DNA from: DATARH01 sp035550515 | GTDB taxonomy: Bacteria > Pseudomonadota > Alphaproteobacteria > ATCC43930 > CGMCC-115725 | Direction: 5' to 3' | Assembly: GCA_035550515.1 (NCBI GenBank) | Contig: DASZOZ010000012.1 | Span: forward strand, 1 to 64,000 | Length of the DNA: 64,000 nucleotides | The notes under the pieces: generated by a model | What the model was told of the DNA's origin: nothing | What the model saw: the letters and a program-made list of their open reading frames with translations, nothing else | Database searches by the model: none | Shown here: positions 47,903 to 57,980 of the stretch, piece after piece | Position numbering within the stretch: position 1 is the first letter of the stretch | How the letters are laid out: the number at the start of each line of letters is the position of its first letter | Program-made: the position numbers and the translations under genes

Positions 47903-49194
47903 TGCGCGCGCTGCTTGCCGCCCTGCTGCTGCTGTTCGCGGCGGCGCCGGCTGTGGCGCAGGGCGAGCCGCCGCTCGGCATCCATATCGGCGTCGCGACC
48001 TGCGCCGGCAGCAACTGCCACGGTGCGGCGCAGCGGCCGCGCAACTCCTATGTGCCGGGCAACGAGTATCTGATCTGGTCGCAGCGGGATAAGCACCGCA
48101 ACGCCTACAACGTCCTGCTCGATGACCGCGCGGTCAAGATGGCGCGCGCGCTGGGTCTGCCCGATGCGGCGCACCAGAAACTCTGTCTCGATTGCCATGC
48201 CGACAACGTCGCCAATGACCGGCGCGGGGTGCAGTTCCAGCTGACCGACGGGGTCGGCTGCGAGGCCTGTCACGGCGGCGCGTCGCGCTGGCTCGGCATC
48301 CACATCTCCGGCGCGACGCACGCGCAGAACGTCGCCGCCGGCCTCTACCCGACCGAGCAGCCGGTCGCCCGTGCCGAAAAATGCCTGAGCTGCCATTACG
48401 GCGACGAGACCCGCTTTGCCGATCACCGGCTTTACGGCGCCGGCCACCCCCGGCTGGCCTTTGAGCTCGACACCTATACCGCGATCGAGCCGGCGCATTT
48501 TGTCGTCGATCAGAGCTATATCGAGCGCAAGGGCCGCATCACCGATGTCCAGGTCTGGGCCGTCGGCCAGGCGATCGCGCTGATCAAGCGCATGGACGCG
48601 GTGCTCGACCCGAAGCACGCGCCGAAAGGGTTCTGGCCGGAGTTCGCGTTTTTCGACTGCCAGTCCTGCCATCACGAATACGGTCCCTATGCCCGGCCGA
48701 CCACGACCGGGCTGGGCCCCGGCACGGTGAAGTTCAACGACGCCAACGCGGCGATGCTGAAGGTCGCGGCGGCGCGTGTCGCGCCCGGCGCGGCGAGCGC
48801 CCTGAGCGAGCACATGCTGGCGCTGCACAAGGCGACGCAAGACGACTGGGAAGCGGTGCAGCGCGAGGCGCGGGCGGTGCGCGACGCGGCGCAAAGCCTC
48901 GTCGGCGCCTTTGCACATCACGACTGGTCCGGCGACGACATGCGGGCGCTCGCCGGCGCGCTGTTCGTCCTGGCCGACGGCGACGCGCAATTCTCGCATG
49001 ACGAGCAGATCACGATGGCGCTCGAAGCCATCACCACCGGACTCAAGGCGTCGGGGGCGATCGGTGACCAGAAGGCGCAGGCGGTCGACAACGCGATGAA
49101 GGCGGTCTACGCCGCCTTTCCCAATGACAAGAGCGTCAACCAGGACGCCTTCCTCAAGGCCCTGAAGGGCCTGCAGCAGGCGTTGCGGCGATGA
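47902..49194 (+). CDS. Multiheme c-type cytochrome, pentaheme (paralog 1)
   Basis: 430-residue exported cytochrome with signal peptide (residues 1-20, PAVAQ). Heme-binding motifs: CAGSNCH at 34-40 (CX4CH spacing) and canonical CXXCH at 95-99 (CLDCH), 120-124 (CEACH), 161-165 (CLSCH) and 253-257 (CQSCH). Conserved histidine-rich segments such as GAGHPRLAFELDTYTAIEPAHF may supply distal ligands. The C-terminal 170 residues lack hemes and look helical. General resemblance is to the cytochrome c554 group. It is a tandem paralog of the next gene (stop overlaps the ATG by 4 nt). The flanking genes encode type II secretion components. Electron partners are unknown. Confidence 0.9.
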   Translation: MRALLAALLLLFAAAPAVAQGEPPLGIHIGVATCAGSNCHGAAQRPRNSYVPGNEYLIWSQRDKHRNAYNVLLDDRAVKMARALGLPDAAHQKLCLDCHADNVANDRRGVQFQLTDGVGCEACHGGASRWLGIHISGATHAQNVAAGLYPTEQPVARAEKCLSCHYGDETRFADHRLYGAGHPRLAFELDTYTAIEPAHFVVDQSYIERKGRITDVQVWAVGQAIALIKRMDAVLDPKHAPKGFWPEFAFFDCQSCHHEYGPYARPTTTGLGPGTVKFNDANAAMLKVAAARVAPGAASALSEHMLALHKATQDDWEAVQREARAVRDAAQSLVGAFAHHDWSGDDMRALAGALFVLADGDAQFSHDEQITMALEAITTGLKASGAIGDQKAQAVDNAMKAVYAAFPNDKSVNQDAFLKALKGLQQALRR

Positions 49195-50516
49195 TCCGGC
49201 TCGTCCCAACGGTCATCCCGGCGGTCATCCTTGCGGTGATCATCGCCGCGCTCGTCGCGTTCGCCGGTCCGGTCCGGGCGGACGACGCGGTGCATCTCGG
49301 CGTACAGAGCTGCGCCGGCAACAACTGCCACGGCGCGGTGCATCCCATCGGCAACTCGCGCGTGCCGCAGAACGAGTATTTCATCTGGTCGCAAAAGGAC
49401 AAGCACGCCCAGGCTTATGCGGTGCTGGGCAACGACCGGTCAAAGCGCATCGCCCGGAACCTCGGCATCGACGACCCGGGCAAGGCGGCGCTGTGCCTCG
49501 ACTGCCACGCCGACAACGTCCCGCCGGCGCAGCGCGGGCCGCAATTCCAGCTGTCGGACGGCGTCGGCTGCGAATCCTGCCACGGCGGCGCCGAGAACTG
49601 GCTCGGGCCGCATCTCAGCGGCGAGAGCCACGCGGCCAATCTCAAGGCCGGGCTTTACCCGACCGACCAGCCGCCGGCGCGCGCCGAACGGTGCCTGTCA
49701 TGCCATCTCGGCGACGACAAGAAATTCGTCGCGCACAAGATCATGGGCGCCGGCCACCCGCCGATGCCGTTCGAGCTCGACACCTACACCGCGATCCAGC
49801 CGGCGCATTTCGTCGTCAACCAGAGCTATGTCGAGCGCAAGGGCCGGCCGAACGATATCCAGATCTGGGCGTCGGGGCTCGCCGACGACGTCAAGAAGCG
49901 GATGGACTTGATCCTCGACCCGGCACACGCGCCCAAGGGCGTCGATTTCGAGCTGTCGTTGTTCGACTGCCAGGCCTGCCACCACTCGATGAAGGAGCTG
50001 CAGTGGCGGGCGCGGACCACGACGCGCCTGCCGCCGGGGCGCATCAAGCTCTACGACGCCACCGCGGTGATGCTGCTGATCGTCGCCACCAATATCGCGC
50101 CGGATGCCGGCAAGGCGCTCGGCGACCATATGCTGGCGCTGCACGCGGCGAGCGGCGACAGCTGGGACGCGGTGAAGCGCGAAGCCGCCGCGATCCGCGA
50201 CATCGCCGGCAAGCTCATGCCGGTCATCACCGGGCATGACTTCAGCCGGAAAGACGCGATCGGCTTTGGCCACGCTGTCGTCGCCAGCGCGCTTGACGGC
50301 AACGACCTCGATTACAGCGGGGCGCAGCAGCAGGTCATGGCGCTCGGGTCGATCGTCGCGGCGATGAAGCAGCTCGGCTACGCCGACGACAAACAGGCCG
50401 CCGCGCTCGACGCGGCGATGAGCGCCCTCTATGCGGCGGTCGCCGACGACCAGAAATACGACCCGGACGGCTACGTCGCAGCTCTGAAGGCGTTCAACGC
50501 CAAGCTGCCGATGTAG
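49191..50516 (+). CDS. Multiheme c-type cytochrome, pentaheme (paralog 2)
   Basis: 441-residue exported cytochrome, clear tandem duplicate of the previous gene. The signal segment is IPAVILAVIIAALVAFAGP. Heme motifs are CAGNNCH at 41-47 (CX4CH) and CXXCH at 102-106 (CLDCH), 127-131 (CESCH), 168-172 (CLSCH) and 260-264 (CQACH), in the same order as in paralog 1. Shared blocks include IWSQKDKHAQAYAVL, QLSDGVGCESCHGGAENWLGPH and FELDTYTAIQPAHFVVNQSY. The heme-free C-terminal half has diverged more than the heme-binding half. The stop lies 2 nt before the stop of gspG on the other strand. Confidence 0.9.
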   Translation: MIRLVPTVIPAVILAVIIAALVAFAGPVRADDAVHLGVQSCAGNNCHGAVHPIGNSRVPQNEYFIWSQKDKHAQAYAVLGNDRSKRIARNLGIDDPGKAALCLDCHADNVPPAQRGPQFQLSDGVGCESCHGGAENWLGPHLSGESHAANLKAGLYPTDQPPARAERCLSCHLGDDKKFVAHKIMGAGHPPMPFELDTYTAIQPAHFVVNQSYVERKGRPNDIQIWASGLADDVKKRMDLILDPAHAPKGVDFELSLFDCQACHHSMKELQWRARTTTRLPPGRIKLYDATAVMLLIVATNIAPDAGKALGDHMLALHAASGDSWDAVKREAAAIRDIAGKLMPVITGHDFSRKDAIGFGHAVVASALDGNDLDYSGAQQQVMALGSIVAAMKQLGYADDKQAAALDAAMSALYAAVADDQKYDPDGYVAALKAFNAKLPM

Positions 50517-50518
50517 CC

Positions 50519-50962
50519 TCACTGCCAGTTGGCGATGTCCTGGTTCTCGCCGGTGCCGCCCGGTGCGTCGTCGGCGCCGAGGCTGTAGAGGTCGTACTCG
50601 CCGTGCTCGCCCGGGATCCGGTAGCGATAGGGATGGCCCCAGGGATCGGCCGGCACCGTCTTCTGTTTCAGATACGGCCCTTGCCAGCGGTCGAGACCGG
50701 CCGGCTTTTCGACCAGCGCCGACAGCCCCTCGGATTGCCCCGGGTAGCGGCCGAGATCGAGCCGGTAGAGGTCGAGCGCCGATTCGAGGTCGTGGATCTG
50801 CACCTTGGCGACATCGCTTTTGGCGCGGCCGAAATAGCGGATGACCGGCGGCGCCACCAACCCGATCAAGAGCCCGAGAATCGCCAGCACGACCAGCAAT
50901 TCGATCAGGCTGAAGCCGGCTTCGGCGGGGGTCGAACGGCGCTGGGCAGGGACACGCGGCAT
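50519..50962 (-). CDS. gspG: Type II secretion major pseudopilin GspG
   Basis: 147-residue major pseudopilin. The ATG at 50962 gives a leader ending AEAG followed by FSLIELLVVLAILGLLIGLV, with prepilin-peptidase cleavage between Gly and Phe and Glu5 intact. C-terminal features are LDLYRLDLGRYPGQSEGLSALVEKP, RWQGPYLKQKTVPADPWGHPYRYRIPGEHGEYDLYSLGADD, the calcium-site signature of GspG. It is transcribed leftward alone, convergent with the second cytochrome (2-nt gap) and divergent from gspE (114 bp), an unusual placement since gspG normally lies between gspF and gspH. Confidence 0.95.
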   Translation of the reverse strand: MPRVPAQRRSTPAEAGFSLIELLVVLAILGLLIGLVAPPVIRYFGRAKSDVAKVQIHDLESALDLYRLDLGRYPGQSEGLSALVEKPAGLDRWQGPYLKQKTVPADPWGHPYRYRIPGEHGEYDLYSLGADDAPGGTGENQDIANWQ

Positions 50963-51076
50963 GGGCGGGGGAGAGCTTGCCCGAGCGGCGCTGCTCCGGC
51001 AACTTCCGGCATTGCGGTGACCCGGCCGTCCCCTTATCGTGGCCGCACCGAGCTTCGGCCCGCCGGAGCACCCCAG

Positions 51077-52690
<1,614 letters not shown>

Positions 52691-53899
52691 GTGCCGCTGT
52701 TCCAGTACCGCGCGCTGCAGCCGGGCGGCGGCGAAATCGCCGGCGAGCTGGCGGCCGATGACGAGCGCGACGCCGCAAGGCGGCTGCAAGCGGTGGGGAA
52801 TTATCCGATCGAGATCACCCTGCCGGGGGCGAGGGCGCCTTTCCCTCGTCTGGCGCCGCTGCGCGCTGCCGTCTCGGCGCATGACCGCATCCTGTTCACC
52901 CGCCAGCTGGCGACGCTGCTCGGTTCCGGGGTGACGCTCGACCGGGCGCTGTCGCTGGTCGCCGCCGCGCCGCGGGCGAGGCGCCGCGCACAGCTCGCGG
53001 CGGCGCTGCTGGCCGCGGTCAATCGCGGCGAGAGCCTGTCGGCCGCGTGCCGCGCGCATCCTGCGCTGCCGGCGCATTACGCGATGATGATCGGCGCGGG
53101 CGAGGCGCGGGGCGACATCGCCGGTGCGCTGTCACGCCTCGCCGACGTGCTCGAACGCGGCCGCGAAACCAGCCGGGCGCTGTTCGGCGCGCTGATCTAT
53201 CCGGCGAGCGTGCTGGTGGTCGCATGCCTGTCGGTGTCGTTTCTGCTGGCGTTTGTCGTGCCGCAATTCGCGACGCTGCTCGAAAGCTTCCGGCGTGAGC
53301 CGCCGGTGGCGATGCAGATCCTGCTCTGGCTGTCGGCCGTGTTCCAGCAGGCGGCCCTGCCGCTCGCGCTGGTCGCGGTCATCGCCGCGGCCTACCTGCT
53401 CTATCGGCGCCGCGATCCGGCGTTCCGCGCCGGTCTGGACCGCCGGTTTCTTGCGCTGCCCGGCCTCGGCCGCATGCTGGGCAAGAGCGAAGCCGAGCGT
53501 CTGGCCTATCTGCTCGGCAACCTGATCGCGGCCGGTGTCGCGGTGCCCGACGCGCTGGCGGCGACCGCCGCGGCGATGACCAATGCCGATTATCGCGCCG
53601 GGCTGGCGGCCGGTGAGCGCGCCGTGGCCCGCGGCGACCGGCTGAGCGCCGCGCTGGCGGCCGGCGGCCTGCTGCCCGAGATGGCGCTGGAGCTGGTGCG
53701 GGTCGGTGAGGAAACCGGCGACCTCGCGAGCATGCTGACCCGGGCGAGCGACATGCTGCGCCGCGAGATCGAGGCGACCACCAGCGAGCTGATCGGCCTG
53801 GTGACACCGGTCAGCCTGGTGCTGCTCGGGCTGCTGATCGGCCTCATCGCCTATGCGCTGCTCGGCACGGTGATGGAAGTCTATGATTTCGCGACGTGA
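52691..53899 (+). CDS. gspF: Type II secretion inner-membrane protein GspF
   Basis: 402-residue polytopic inner-membrane platform protein. GTG start at 52691 directly follows the gspE TAG. It has two GspF cytoplasmic repeats: FTRQLATLLGSGVTLDRALSLVAAAP around residue 75 and LLGNLIAAGVAVPDALAATA around 275. Each is followed by hydrophobic segments (LIYPASVLVVACLSVSFLLAFVVP, FQQAALPLALVAVIAAAYLL, LIGLVTPVSLVLLGLLIGLIAYALL). Couples GspE to the pseudopilins. The 3-prime end overlaps gspH by 17 nt, so translation of the pseudopilin genes is coupled. Confidence 0.94.
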   Translation: MPLFQYRALQPGGGEIAGELAADDERDAARRLQAVGNYPIEITLPGARAPFPRLAPLRAAVSAHDRILFTRQLATLLGSGVTLDRALSLVAAAPRARRRAQLAAALLAAVNRGESLSAACRAHPALPAHYAMMIGAGEARGDIAGALSRLADVLERGRETSRALFGALIYPASVLVVACLSVSFLLAFVVPQFATLLESFRREPPVAMQILLWLSAVFQQAALPLALVAVIAAAYLLYRRRDPAFRAGLDRRFLALPGLGRMLGKSEAERLAYLLGNLIAAGVAVPDALAATAAAMTNADYRAGLAAGERAVARGDRLSAALAAGGLLPEMALELVRVGEETGDLASMLTRASDMLRREIEATTSELIGLVTPVSLVLLGLLIGLIAYALLGTVMEVYDFAT

Positions 53900-54305
53900 C
53901 GCCGGTTTCACGCTGGTCGAGCTGCTGATCGTGCTGGCCATCATCGGCATGGCGCTGGCGATCGCCGTGCCGCTGGTGGCCCGGCCGCCGGCCGGCGTCG
54001 CGCTCAACGCCGCCGCCGGCGAAATCCGCGCCGCCTTGCGCGGGGCGCGCAGCACCGCTGTCGCGGAAGACCGGCAGGTCGTCTTCCGCGGCGACCCCGG
54101 CGGCGGTTACTGGCTCGACCGGCATCATTTCACCCTGCCGCTGATGCGCGGCGGTGAACCGTTGCGGGTTGCCGTCGAGGGCGCGGCGCAGATCGCCTTT
54201 TATCCGTCCGGCGCATCCTCGGGCGGTCGCGTCGCGCTGGTGAGCGGCGATGCGTGCCGGCTGATCGTCGTCGACATGCTGACGGGGCGCGCCGATGCGC
54301 GGTGA
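53883..54305 (+). CDS. gspH: Type II secretion minor pseudopilin GspH
   Basis: 140-residue pseudopilin. Short leader MISRRDAG is followed by FTLVELLIVLAIIGMALAIAV, with Gly/Phe cleavage and Glu5. The globular part contains AAGEIRAALRGARSTAVAEDRQVVF and GGYWLDRHHFTL, typical of GspH/FimT proteins, and ends with ACRLIVVDMLTGRADAR. Start within gspF (17 nt overlap) and end overlapping gspI by 11 nt. Forms part of the pseudopilus tip or shaft with GspI, J and K. Confidence 0.9.
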   Translation: MISRRDAGFTLVELLIVLAIIGMALAIAVPLVARPPAGVALNAAAGEIRAALRGARSTAVAEDRQVVFRGDPGGGYWLDRHHFTLPLMRGGEPLRVAVEGAAQIAFYPSGASSGGRVALVSGDACRLIVVDMLTGRADAR

Positions 54306-54690
54306 TCGCCGCGCCGCCGGGTTTACCCTCGTCGAGGTGCTCGTGGCGCTCGCCATCGTCGGGCTGGCGCTGGGCGCCGTCGCCGCGGCGTTCGGCAACG
54401 CGCTGACGGCGCACGAGACCGCTGCCGGCGCGGAGACGGCGCTGGCGCTCGCCGAGGAGCAACTGGCGCTGGCCGCCGCCGCGCCGCGGCCCGGCGGCGC
54501 GAGCGGCACTTACGCCCGCTACGCCTGGCGCACCACCGTCACGAAATATGACGACGGCGACAAAGCCGCGGAGCTGACGCGCTCGCTGCCGGTGCTCTAC
54601 CGTGTCGAGGCCACCGTCGTGTGGCGCGACGGCCGTCGCTCCCGTCAGGTGGCGCTGTCGACGCTGCGGCTCGCACCAGCTACGCCATGA
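54295..54690 (+). CDS. gspI: Type II secretion minor pseudopilin GspI
   Basis: 131-residue minor pseudopilin. Leader RGDRRAAG then FTLVEVLVALAIVGLALGAVA with Glu5. Beyond the helix, LALAEEQLALAAAAPRPGG, YARYAWRTTVT and LYRVEATVVWRDGRRSRQVALSTLRL match the GspI pattern (a WR-rich C-terminal sheet). It overlaps gspH by 11 nt and its stop overlaps the gspJ ATG by 4 nt (ATGA). Expected at the pseudopilus tip complex with GspJ and GspK. Confidence 0.9.
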   Translation: MRGDRRAAGFTLVEVLVALAIVGLALGAVAAAFGNALTAHETAAGAETALALAEEQLALAAAAPRPGGASGTYARYAWRTTVTKYDDGDKAAELTRSLPVLYRVEATVVWRDGRRSRQVALSTLRLAPATP

Positions 54691-55268
54691 GACAGGGCGC
54701 CATGAGACGGGACGCCGGCTTCACGCTCGTCGAGGTGCTCGTCGCGCTGGCGCTGAGCGCGGTGGTCAGCCTCATCCTGCTGCATGGCGTGCGGCTCGCC
54801 GCGCACGGTTTCGCGCGGCACACCGCGGCCGCGGAGCGGCTCGACGCCCGGCAGGCGCTCGACGAGCTGCTGCGCCGCACGCTCGGCGCCGCCGTATCGA
54901 TCCCCCGTGCCGCCGGCGGCGAATTCGCCGGCGGGCCGCAGACGGTCGAATTCCTGTCCGCCGCGGAGGATAACGGCGCCGGGCTCTATCGCGTGTCGCT
55001 GAGCCTCGATGCCGCGCGCGGCTTTATCCTGCGCCGCCGTCTCGCCGCACCGGCCGGCGATCCGCGCGAGGCGGCGAGTGTGCTCGCGCCAGCGGTGCGG
55101 GATTTCCGCCTGGCCTATTTCGGACCGGACGCCGCGGGCGCGACCCCGACCTGGCACGCCGACTGGCGACAGCTCAACCTCCTGCCGCTGATGGTCCGGG
55201 TCGTCCTCGACACCGCCGGCGACCCGCCGCGCCCGCCGCTGGTGGTGCGGCTGGGGAACGCCGGATGA
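54687..55268 (+). CDS. gspJ: Type II secretion minor pseudopilin GspJ
   Basis: 193-residue minor pseudopilin. The ATG at 54687 overlaps the gspI stop (ATGA); an in-frame ATG at 54702 would give a shorter leader MRRDAG. The prepilin motif is AGFTLVEVLVALALSAVVSLILL with Glu5. The globular domain has ERLDARQALDELLRRTLGAAVSIP, VEFLSAAEDNGAGLYRVSLSL and PTWHADWRQLNLLPLMVRVVLDT, similar to GspJ. The C-terminus overlaps gspK by 4 nt. Assignment is by gene order and pseudopilin layout more than by residue signature. Confidence 0.87.
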   Translation: MRQGAMRRDAGFTLVEVLVALALSAVVSLILLHGVRLAAHGFARHTAAAERLDARQALDELLRRTLGAAVSIPRAAGGEFAGGPQTVEFLSAAEDNGAGLYRVSLSLDAARGFILRRRLAAPAGDPREAASVLAPAVRDFRLAYFGPDAAGATPTWHADWRQLNLLPLMVRVVLDTAGDPPRPPLVVRLGNAG

Positions 55269-56167
55269 GCGCCGTTCGCGACACCGAGCGCGGCTCGATC
55301 GCGATCCTCGCGCTGTGGGGCGTCGCGCTGATCTTCATCTTGATCGCGCCGGTGGCGTTCGCGACCCGCGGCGAGGTGCGGATCGCCCGCAATGCGCTGG
55401 CCGAGAGCCGCGCCCGTCTTGCGGCCGAGGCGGGCACGCAGCTCGGCCTGCTGCGCCTGCTGCGCGGCCACGATTCCGGCGCCGTGTTCGACGGGGCGCC
55501 CGAACCTACGCGGCAAGGCTCCACCCGCGTGGCGATCGCGATCGCCGACGAGGCCGGCAAGATCGACCTCAATCTCGCGCCGCTCGAATTGCTGACCGGG
55601 CTTGTCGCCTCGGCCGGTGTCCCGCGCGCAGCGGCGGGGCTGATCGCCTGCAACATCCTCGACCGGCGCGGCGACAGCGGCGTCGGCTGCCCGGAGCCGG
55701 GGTCCGGCCATGCCGGCCGGCGTTTCGCGGTGATCGAGGAATTGGCCGAGGTGCCGGGCATCGACGACCGGCTCTATGACCGCATCGCCGAGGCGGTCAC
55801 CGTCGCTTCCGGCGCGTCGGCGTTCGACCCGATGGTGGCGTCGCGCCCGGTGCTGATGGCGATCCCCGGCGCTACCGCGGGGCTCGTCGATTCCTTTATC
55901 GAAAGCCGGGCGATGTGGCGCGACCTCGCCTCCGCCGGCGCCGAGCTGGTCCCCGCCGCCGCGGCGCCGTTCGTCATGGTCAGCCCGCGCCGCGACTATA
56001 CGATCGCCGCCACCGCGGTCACCGCCGACGGCGCGCGCTATCGCGCCGAGCTGCAGGTGCGGCTGACGGGCCGGCCGGCGCAGCCCTACCAGGTGATCGC
56101 CTGGCGCACCCCGCCCGCCGACCGGGGCGCCGCCCCGCCGGCGCCAAAGACGCGCCGGGCGCCCTGA
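55265..56167 (+). CDS. gspK: Type II secretion minor pseudopilin GspK
   Basis: 300-residue large minor pseudopilin that caps the pseudopilus tip. The short leader TERG precedes SIAILALWGVALIFILIAPVAF; unlike the other pseudopilins it lacks Glu5, which is normal for GspK. The globular part includes DEAGKIDLNLAPLELLTGLVAS, the RRFAVIEELAEVPGIDDRLYDRIAEAVTV helix-hairpin-helix region and TIAATAVTADGARYRAELQVRLTG. It ends the T2SS unit; no gspL, gspM, gspN, gspC or gspO follows in the next 8 kb. It converges with ettA across 54 bp. Confidence 0.9.
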   Translation: MSAVRDTERGSIAILALWGVALIFILIAPVAFATRGEVRIARNALAESRARLAAEAGTQLGLLRLLRGHDSGAVFDGAPEPTRQGSTRVAIAIADEAGKIDLNLAPLELLTGLVASAGVPRAAAGLIACNILDRRGDSGVGCPEPGSGHAGRRFAVIEELAEVPGIDDRLYDRIAEAVTVASGASAFDPMVASRPVLMAIPGATAGLVDSFIESRAMWRDLASAGAELVPAAAAPFVMVSPRRDYTIAATAVTADGARYRAELQVRLTGRPAQPYQVIAWRTPPADRGAAPPAPKTRRAP

Positions 56168-56215
56168 CGGTGCCGCCGGCGGGTGGGGCGCCGGAGCGTT
56201 TCGGCACAGGCCGCT

Positions 56216-56232
56216 CCCGGCTCAGTGCCGGG
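56216..56232. terminator. Possible hairpin at the gspK/ettA convergence
   Basis: A perfect 6-bp stem CCCGGC-TCAGT-GCCGGG lies over the ettA stop codon, between two convergent genes. There is no U-tract on either strand, so it is only a weak terminator candidate. Confidence 0.3.
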
Positions 56233-57904
56233 TGAGCGGCTTGTACTTGATGCGGTGCGGCTGTTCGGCGGCGGCGCCGAGGCGGCGTCTGCGGTCGGCC
56301 TCGTAAGCGGCGTAATTGCCCTCGAACCAGACGGTCTGGCTGTCGCCCTCGAAGGCCAGGATATGCGTCGCGACGCGATCGAGAAACCAGCGGTCGTGGG
56401 TGATGACGACCGCGCAGCCCGGATAGTCGAGCAGCCCTTCCTCCAGCGCCCGCAGCGTGTCGACATCGAGATCGTTGGTGGGCTCGTCGAGCAGCAGCAG
56501 GTTGGCGCCTTCCTTGAGCATTTTCGCGAGATGCACCCGGTTACGCTCGCCGCCGGAGAGCTGCCCGACCTTTTTCTGCTGATCGCTGCCGCGAAAGTTG
56601 AACAGCGCGCAATAGGCGCGGCTGGCGAGCTTGCGGCGCCCGAGGTCGATCTCCTCCAATCCGCCCGACACCTCCTGCCATACCGTGTTGTCGGGTTTGA
56701 GGTCGTCGCGCGACTGATCGACATAGCCCAGCCGCACCGTCTCGCCGATGCGGAACGTCCCCGCGTCCGGCGTCTCGGCGCCGGTCATCATGCGGAACAG
56801 CGTCGTCTTGCCGGCGCCGTTCGGGCCGATCACCCCGACGATGCCGCCCGGCGGCAGCCGGAAATCCAGCGCCTCGACCAGCAGCCGGTCGCCAAACGCC
56901 TTTGAGACGCCCGCGGCTTCGACCACGAGATCGCCGAGGCGCGGTCCCGGCGGCAGGACGAGTTGCGCGTTGTCGGGCGCCTTTTCGCGCGCTTGCGCGA
57001 CCAGCTCCTCATAGGCCTGAAGCCGCGCCTTGCTCTTTGCCTGACGGGCGCGCGGGCTTTGCCGCACCCATTCCAGTTCGCGCTCCAGGGTTCGCTGCCG
57101 GGCCTCCTCCTGGCGGCCCTCCTGCGCCAGCCGCGCCTGCTTCTGTTCGAGCCAGCCCGAGTAATTGCCCTCGTAGGGGATGCCGTGACCGCGGTCGAGT
57201 TCGAGGATCCAGCCGGCGACCTCGTCGAGGAAATAGCGGTCGTGCGTCACCGTCACGACGGTTCCGGGATAGTCCTTGAGGAAACGCTGCAGCCAGGCGA
57301 CCGATTCGGCGTCGAGATGGTTGGTGGGCTCGTCGAGCAGCAGCAGGTCGGGTTTCTGTAACAGCAGCCGGCACAGCGCGACACGCCGCCGCTCGCCGCC
57401 CGAGAGGTTCGCGACCGGCGTGTCGCCGGGCGGGCAGCGCAGCGCGTCCATCGCAATCTCGATCGTGCGGTCGAGCTCCCAGGCGTCGAGCCGATCGATC
57501 TGCTCCTGCAGCTCGCCCTGCTCTGCGATCAGGTCGTTCATCTCCTCGTCGCTGAGGTCTTCGGCGAAGCGGGCGCTGACCGCCTCGAAGCGTTCGACCA
57601 GCGCCTTGGTCTCGGCCACCCCTTCGCTGACATTGCCGAACACGTCCTTGTCGGGATCGAGCACCGGTTCCTGCGGCAGATAGCCGACCGTCGCCCCTTC
57701 CGCCGCCCAGGCCTCGCCGGAAAACTCCCGGTCCTGCCCCGCCATGATGCGCAGCAGGGTCGACTTGCCGGCGCCGTTCAGTCCCAGCACGCCGATCTTC
57801 GCGCCCGGCAGAAACGACAGCCAGATATCGCGCAACACCTCCCGCCCGCCGGGATACGACTTCCCCAAGCCTTTCATCACATAGATGTATTGGTAGGCGG
57901 GCAT
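56222..57904 (-). CDS. ettA: Energy-dependent translational throttle protein EttA
   Basis: 560-residue ABC-F protein that binds the ribosomal E site and gates the first elongation steps. Two ATPase domains in tandem: Walker A GLNGAGKSTLL and GPNGAGKTTLF, signatures LSGGERRRVALCRLLLQ and LSGGERNRVHLAKML, and Walker B DLLLLDEPTNHLD and LLLLDEPTNDLD. The linker EELEWVRQSPRARQAKSKARL and the opening YQYIYVMKGLGKSYPGGREVL are EttA-specific. No transmembrane domain, so this is not a transporter. It is a monocistronic leftward gene with the start at 57904. Confidence 0.96.
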   Translation of the reverse strand: MPAYQYIYVMKGLGKSYPGGREVLRDIWLSFLPGAKIGVLGLNGAGKSTLLRIMAGQDREFSGEAWAAEGATVGYLPQEPVLDPDKDVFGNVSEGVAETKALVERFEAVSARFAEDLSDEEMNDLIAEQGELQEQIDRLDAWELDRTIEIAMDALRCPPGDTPVANLSGGERRRVALCRLLLQKPDLLLLDEPTNHLDAESVAWLQRFLKDYPGTVVTVTHDRYFLDEVAGWILELDRGHGIPYEGNYSGWLEQKQARLAQEGRQEEARQRTLERELEWVRQSPRARQAKSKARLQAYEELVAQAREKAPDNAQLVLPPGPRLGDLVVEAAGVSKAFGDRLLVEALDFRLPPGGIVGVIGPNGAGKTTLFRMMTGAETPDAGTFRIGETVRLGYVDQSRDDLKPDNTVWQEVSGGLEEIDLGRRKLASRAYCALFNFRGSDQQKKVGQLSGGERNRVHLAKMLKEGANLLLLDEPTNDLDVDTLRALEEGLLDYPGCAVVITHDRWFLDRVATHILAFEGDSQTVWFEGNYAAYEADRRRRLGAAAEQPHRIKYKPLTRH

Positions 57905-57980
57905 TGGCGGCGGCCTCGGTTTTACGGGGGGAGTAACCGGAGGTAAGCGGCGCGTCGGCAGGCGTCAAGCGGCTTCGCCG

